DNA from: DASUNQ01 sp036277075
GTDB lineage: Bacteria > Acidobacteriota > Thermoanaerobaculia > Multivoradales > UBA5704
Length of the DNA stretch: 8,655 bases
Reading direction: 5' to 3'
Assembly: GCA_036277075.1 (NCBI GenBank)
Contig: DASUNQ010000345.1
Location: forward strand, 1-8,655
The notes below the pieces were generated by a model that worked only from the letters and a program-made list of their open reading frames with translations, made no database searches and had not been told where the DNA came from. Both the position numbers and the translations under genes were made by a program. Positions 6,067-8,655 of the stretch are shown here, one piece after another; the first letter of the stretch is position 1; each line of letters starts with the position of its first letter.

Positions 6067-6099
6067 CCCGCGCAACCGCCAGCTGCTGGCACCCGAAAT

Positions 6100-6132
6100 G
6101 CCGTGGAGGGCGGCAGCCCCGCCCTCCACGGC
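6100..6132 (-). terminator. perfect 14-bp hairpin downstream of the coiled-coil gene
   Basis: GCCGTGGAGGGCGG (6100-6113) is perfectly complementary to 6119-6132 around the 5-base loop CAGCC. On the minus strand it starts 14 bases after the stop of the coiled-coil gene and is followed by ATTTC, a short T-run. It is probably that gene's terminator, and could also act on read-through from the plus side. Confidence 0.6.
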
Positions 6133-6146
6133 GATGTGACCCGCGG

Positions 6147-6533
6147 CTACACCGACGAGCCGGATGCGACCGGCGGCGGCGTGGTCGCCGGCGGCTGGGG
6201 CTTCTGCGCCGGACGAACGGGCGGCACGAGCGGCTTGATCCCGAACTCGTGCAGCGCCTTGTTCTTGACGCCGAAGTGGCTGCGCAGGCCGTGCGCCAGA
6301 CGGCTGCGGAGATCGACGCCGCGGCTTTCGGCGAGGCGCCGCTTCTCGTTGGTCTCGCGCAGGCGCGCGATGAACTGGTCCTGCTGGCTCTCGAGACCGC
6401 GCACTTCGGTGAGCCAGGCCTCGAGCTCGGCCTGCAGCGGTGCGAGGTGTTGCAGTTCGGCCAACCGCCCCTTGAGGTTGGTGGCGAGTATGTCGAGATC
6501 CCCGATCAACACGGGGAGAATCCGATTGGGCAT
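6147..6533 (-). CDS. small coiled-coil protein with FGIKP motif, function unknown
   Basis: 128-residue soluble protein with no signal peptide or membrane segment. Residues about 12-85 are helical and heptad-like (Leu/Glu/Arg-rich, e.g. LEAWLTEVRGLESQQDQF at 37-54), predicting a coiled coil. Then comes LRSHFGVKNKALHEFGIKPL (83-102), in which FG recurs after nine residues, followed by a Pro/Ala-rich tail (103-124). Small proteins with a helical body and an FG-x-KP-like ending are familiar to me from acidobacterial and other environmental genomes as uncharacterised proteins; no function is known to me. The start ATG 6533 is preceded by AAGGAGG with 7 bases spacing, the best initiation signal in this part. 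The frame stays open upstream through the 21-base repeat, so the protein may also be the C-terminal half of a longer product. A strong hairpin follows the stop. Confidence 0.7.
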   Translation of the reverse strand: MPNRILPVLIGDLDILATNLKGRLAELQHLAPLQAELEAWLTEVRGLESQQDQFIARLRETNEKRRLAESRGVDLRSRLAHGLRSHFGVKNKALHEFGIKPLVPPVRPAQKPQPPATTPPPVASGSSV

Positions 6534-7010
6534 GATGAGCCCTCCTTGGTGAATCGCTTGGGGTGGGCCGCCACGGGTCACGCGCCCCCGGCGGCGGAAC
6601 GCGAGTGACGCCGGTCTTGTGGCGGCGCTCGCGCACGCGGTCCGCCGGTCGGACGGCTCCCCCAGAAGAGGGCAAGGCTTCCCCGGGAGAGGGCGGCGCG
6701 CCCCCACGAGGGGTGAGCGCGCCCCCGCAAGGGGCGGCCGCGCCCCCAGGAGGACAACGCGCTTCCCGCCATGGGGCGGCGCTCCGCCCCGAACCGGGCG
6801 GGGCGCTCCCGCGCGGGGCGAGACCGCTCCCAGGAAATCCACTTCCGCCCCCGCGAGGCCAGGGTCCGCCCCTGCGAGGTCGGAGCGCCTCCCCTCGCGG
6901 TCCCGGCGTCCCCCCGCAAGGACCGAGCAGGGTCCCTCGGGAAGGTGCGCGCCTGGGCGCGGGCGTGGGTGGGGTGGCGGAAGATCTTCATGAGATGGCG
7001 TCACCTTCAT
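6147..7010 (-). CDS. alternative long form: heptapeptide-repeat N-terminus fused to the coiled-coil protein
   Basis: The coiled-coil frame has no stop up to an ATG at 7010. That ATG has GGAG 9 bases upstream and lies about 20 bases after a predicted transcription start. The product would have 287 residues: a His/Pro/Arg-rich leader, 14 heptads of the type P-L-x-G-A-R-x (14 of 14 with Gly in position 4, 8 of 14 with Leu in position 2), a basic linker, then the 128-residue protein starting at internal Met. In GC-rich DNA long open frames arise by chance. A different minus-strand frame (6578-6991, ATG start, own stop 44 bases before the coiled-coil ATG) would instead give a separate basic 137-residue protein. 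I prefer the Gly frame because deviations from the pattern in the other frame coincide with synonymous Gly changes here. Confidence 0.35.
   Translation of the reverse strand: MKVTPSHEDLPPPHPRPRPGAHLPEGPCSVLAGGRRDREGRRSDLAGADPGLAGAEVDFLGAVSPRAGAPRPVRGGAPPHGGKRVVLLGARPPLAGARSPLVGARRPLPGKPCPLLGEPSDRRTACASAATRPASLAFRRRGRVTRGGPPQAIHQGGLIMPNRILPVLIGDLDILATNLKGRLAELQHLAPLQAELEAWLTEVRGLESQQDQFIARLRETNEKRRLAESRGVDLRSRLAHGLRSHFGVKNKALHEFGIKPLVPPVRPAQKPQPPATTPPPVASGSSV
6657..6950. repeat. degenerate tandem repeat, 14 units of exactly 21 bases
   Basis: From 6657 the plus strand falls into 14 consecutive 21-base units without length slippage, with a consensus near CGCCCCCGCGAGGGGCGAGCG. Best conserved are a C-run at the start of the unit and a G-run in the middle. 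Similarity between units is partial, so the array is old or under coding constraint. 21 bases is seven codons, so every reading frame shows a heptapeptide repeat. No unique spacers separate the units. Confidence 0.85.
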
Positions 7011-7036
7011 TGCTGGAATCTCCAAGAAGTAGACGT

Positions 7037-7066
7037 AGAATACCCTAGATACTACCTGATAGTCAA
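7037..7066 (-). promoter_or_regulatory. sigma70-like promoter of the repeat/coiled-coil unit
   Basis: In an unusually AT-rich pocket (about 7020-7085), the minus strand shows -35 TTGACT (7066-7061) and -10 TATTCT (7042-7037) with an 18-base spacer. The -35 begins only a few bases after the MFS stop, and transcription would start near 7030, about 20 bases before the ATG at 7010. This supports a real transcript across the repeat on this strand. Confidence 0.6.
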
Positions 7067-7069
7067 TGT

Positions 7070-8341
7070 CTATTGCCTTTTGCGTCGAAGAAGAGTGGTG
7101 CGGTTCTCACCAGCGCTTTGCAGCGCCCGGTCGAGGAGCTGGAACGCCGCGCACAGGAGCACGCCGGCGACGGCCACGGCGCTCCAGAGCGCGCGCGGGC
7201 CGAGGTGCTGGTAGACCCAGGTGCCGGTGAGCGGCGCGACCATGAAGGCGATGGCGAAGGCGAGGGTGAAGAGCCCCAGGTAGCGCCCCTCGGCGCGGCC
7301 GGCGGCGCGTGCGGCGACCCAGCCCTGGAGCATCGGGAAGGAGAGCATCTCGCCCAGCGTCCAGACCGGCACCGTCGCCGCCACGAAGGCGTAGCCGGAG
7401 CCCCACGGCAGCAGCCCGAAGCCGAGGCCGACCAGAAGCGCCCCGAGCCCCGCGACGCGCAGCGGCGGCCGGTCGCGCAGGCCGTGGACGAGCAGCATCT
7501 CGACGAGCACGATGATCAGCGTGTTGATGCCGTAGCTCAGGCCGATGTAGGCCTCCGAGAGGCCGTAGTCGGCGCGCAGGGTGAGCGGGTAGGTGCTCAT
7601 GAGCTGGAAGAAGACGATCGAGAGGAGGGCGGCCAGCCCGACGACCGCGAGGTACGGTCCGTCGCGCCAGGGCGAGGCCGCGGCGGCCGGGCGCCGCTCG
7701 GCCGCGGCGGCGGGCGCCGCCCCGCGCTCGCGGAAGCTCAGCCAGAGCAGCAGCGCCGCCGCCAGGCAGGTGCCGCCGTCGGCGAGGAAGAGCCAGAGGT
7801 AGCTGCGGGCGGCGAGGAAGCCGGCGGCCACCGGGCCGATCATCATGCCGAGGTTGGTCGCCAGCCTCAGCATGGCGTAGGCGCGGGTGCGCGCCGCCGG
7901 AGGCGCCGCGCGCACCATCGCCGAGGAGACCGCCGGTCGGAAGGCCTCGCCGACGAGGCTCAGCGCGAAGACCCCCACCGCGACCGCCGGCTTGGCGCGC
8001 AGCGCGCCGAGCGCCAGGAAGCCGAGGCCGCCGAGCACCAGGCTCCCGCCCATCACCCGCTTGGCCTCCAGGCGGTCGCAGAGCCAGCCGCCCAGGTAGG
8101 CCCCGGCGATGGCGCCGCAGCCGTAGAGCGCCATCACCCCGCCCGCGCCGGTCGGCGTGAAGCCGCGGCGCTCGGTCAGGTAGAGGGTCAGGAACGGCAG
8201 CACCATCGTGCCGCTGCGGTTGACGAGCGTCACCGTCGCCAGGAGCCACACGGTGCGCGGCAGTCCCGAGAAGGCGGCGCCGTAGGCGCCGCCGACGGCG
8301 CGGAACGGCGAGGCGATGGCCTGCGCCGCGGAGCGGCTCAA
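7070..8341 (-). CDS. major facilitator superfamily transporter, probably DHA1-like efflux type
   Basis: Integral inner-membrane protein of about 423 residues, with a hydrophobic pattern fitting 12 membrane segments in two halves split by a charged, Ala-rich loop around FRERGAAPAAAAERRPAAA. After TM1 comes NRSGTMVLPFLTLYL, and the loop between TM2 and TM3 is GGWLCDRLEAKRV, a recognisable motif A (GxLxDRxGxR type). TM4 and TM5 carry GEAFRPAVSSAMV and RLATNLGMMIGPVAAGF, as in MdtH-like drug/proton antiporters. The substrate is unknown. An upstream TTG at 8404 would overlap the preceding gene by 67 bases; I prefer the TTG at 8341, which overlaps that gene's stop as TTGA. GTG 8353 is another option. 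None has a clear ribosome binding site, so translation may be coupled to the glycosylase gene. Confidence 0.85.
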   Translation of the reverse strand: MSRSAAQAIASPFRAVGGAYGAAFSGLPRTVWLLATVTLVNRSGTMVLPFLTLYLTERRGFTPTGAGGVMALYGCGAIAGAYLGGWLCDRLEAKRVMGGSLVLGGLGFLALGALRAKPAVAVGVFALSLVGEAFRPAVSSAMVRAAPPAARTRAYAMLRLATNLGMMIGPVAAGFLAARSYLWLFLADGGTCLAAALLLWLSFRERGAAPAAAAERRPAAAASPWRDGPYLAVVGLAALLSIVFFQLMSTYPLTLRADYGLSEAYIGLSYGINTLIIVLVEMLLVHGLRDRPPLRVAGLGALLVGLGFGLLPWGSGYAFVAATVPVWTLGEMLSFPMLQGWVAARAAGRAEGRYLGLFTLAFAIAFMVAPLTGTWVYQHLGPRALWSAVAVAGVLLCAAFQLLDRALQSAGENRTTLLRRKRQ

Positions 8342-8655
8342 CGGCGCCGCCACGGGTGCGGGCGCGACACGTGCGGGCTGCGCGCCGCGAAGCGGAGCGG
8401 CCAAGCGGCCGCCTCGCCGGCCGATTCGACGCCGATCCGCGGCCCCACGCTCACCTCGGCCTCCGCGACGGGCTCGCCCGCGGCGATCCAGAGCGGCGGC
8501 CGGTCGAGCCGCACGCCGTCGAAGGCGCGGTCGATGGCGAGCGCCCGGCAGAGCCGGCCCGGGCCGCCGGCGAGGTCGCCGGGGCGGAGCGGCCGTTCCC
8601 CGGCTCTCGCCCGCCCTCCGTCCCCTCCCGGCCCGAGCCGCCGGAGCGCCCGCAT
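8338..8655 (-). CDS. DNA-3-methyladenine glycosylase (AAG/Mpg family), 5' part cut by window
   Basis: C-terminal 105 residues of an alkyladenine DNA glycosylase, a base-excision repair enzyme that removes alkylated purines. Diagnostic are GPGRLCRALAIDRAFDG (31-47 of the visible part), LWIAAGE (55-61), PRIGVESAGEAAAWPLRF (72-89) and SPHVSR (93-98), which match the conserved C-terminal half of the family. The catalytic Glu and the DNA-intercalating residues lie upstream, outside the window. The Met encoded at the very edge falls in the middle of the family alignment (MRALRRL), so it is an internal residue. A Gly/Arg-rich insertion (about 8-24) precedes the conserved block. The TGA stop overlaps the likely TTG start of the MFS gene. 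Confidence 0.9.
   Translation of the reverse strand: MRALRRLGPGGDGGRARAGERPLRPGDLAGGPGRLCRALAIDRAFDGVRLDRPPLWIAAGEPVAEAEVSVGPRIGVESAGEAAAWPLRFAARSPHVSRPHPWRRR

Noticed and set aside
6657..6950. CRISPR array
   Set aside because: Units abut directly with no unique spacers, diverge strongly from each other, and there are no cas genes nearby.
6563..7214. Plus-strand heptad-repeat proteins over the repeat
   Set aside because: Open frames exist (for example an APARGE-type repeat), but I see no promoter or ribosome binding site for them, while the minus strand has both. One plus frame does show high third-position GC, so this is a preference, not proof.
7107..8249. Second long minus-strand frame within the MFS gene
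   Set aside because: An Arg/Ala/Gly-rich frameshifted shadow of the MFS protein without hydrophobic segments.
8342..8404. TTG start of the MFS gene at 8404
   Set aside because: It overlaps the conserved C-terminus of the glycosylase by 67 bases and adds a Pro/Ala-rich segment atypical for an MFS N-terminus.
8655..8655. ATG at the right edge as true start of the glycosylase
   Set aside because: The family has a conserved N-terminal half with the catalytic Glu, so this Met is internal and the gene is cut by the window.

Overview
This window comes from a very GC-rich bacterial chromosome, with most codons ending in G or C. It has compact gene packing, strong AGGAGG-type ribosome binding sites and several 1-4 base gene overlaps. 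The mix of a BlaI/M56 pair, a glutaryl-CoA dehydrogenase, class II FBPase, VapBC and a small coiled-coil protein ending in an FGIKP motif resembles Acidobacteriota (perhaps a Thermoanaerobaculia-like lineage). That placement is an impression from gene content, not a measured one.

Left end (1-1913): a minus-strand operon of a BlaI-type repressor followed by a BlaR1/MecR1-type M56 membrane metalloprotease, whose C-terminus runs off the left edge. A dyad sits inside a good sigma70-like promoter upstream of blaI, so it looks like the BlaI operator. The same 177-base divergent region is the upstream region of the next operon.

Centre-left (1914-4640): a plus-strand, probably co-translated operon of glutaryl-CoA dehydrogenase, GlpX-type fructose-1,6-bisphosphatase and a dCTP deaminase/dUTPase-family protein. 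The first two genes overlap by one base. A three-codon mini-ORF bridges the second and third. The three products belong to different pathways (aromatic/lysine catabolism, gluconeogenesis, pyrimidine nucleotide metabolism).

Centre (4643-6146): a minus-strand vapBC toxin-antitoxin pair with a compound palindromic operator over its -10 box, then a plus-strand YbaK-family tRNA-editing deacylase followed by two strong hairpins in the convergent space.

Right (6147-8655): a minus-strand unit with its own AT-rich promoter holds a 14-copy, exactly 21-base-period degenerate tandem repeat. This reads as heptapeptides in every frame, and next to it is a small coiled-coil protein gene in an uninterrupted shared frame. 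Hand analysis of the repeat favours the frame with an invariant Gly. This is the least explained part of the window. Upstream on the same strand are an MFS transporter and, cut by the right edge, the C-terminal part of a 3-methyladenine DNA glycosylase, whose stop codon overlaps the likely MFS start.
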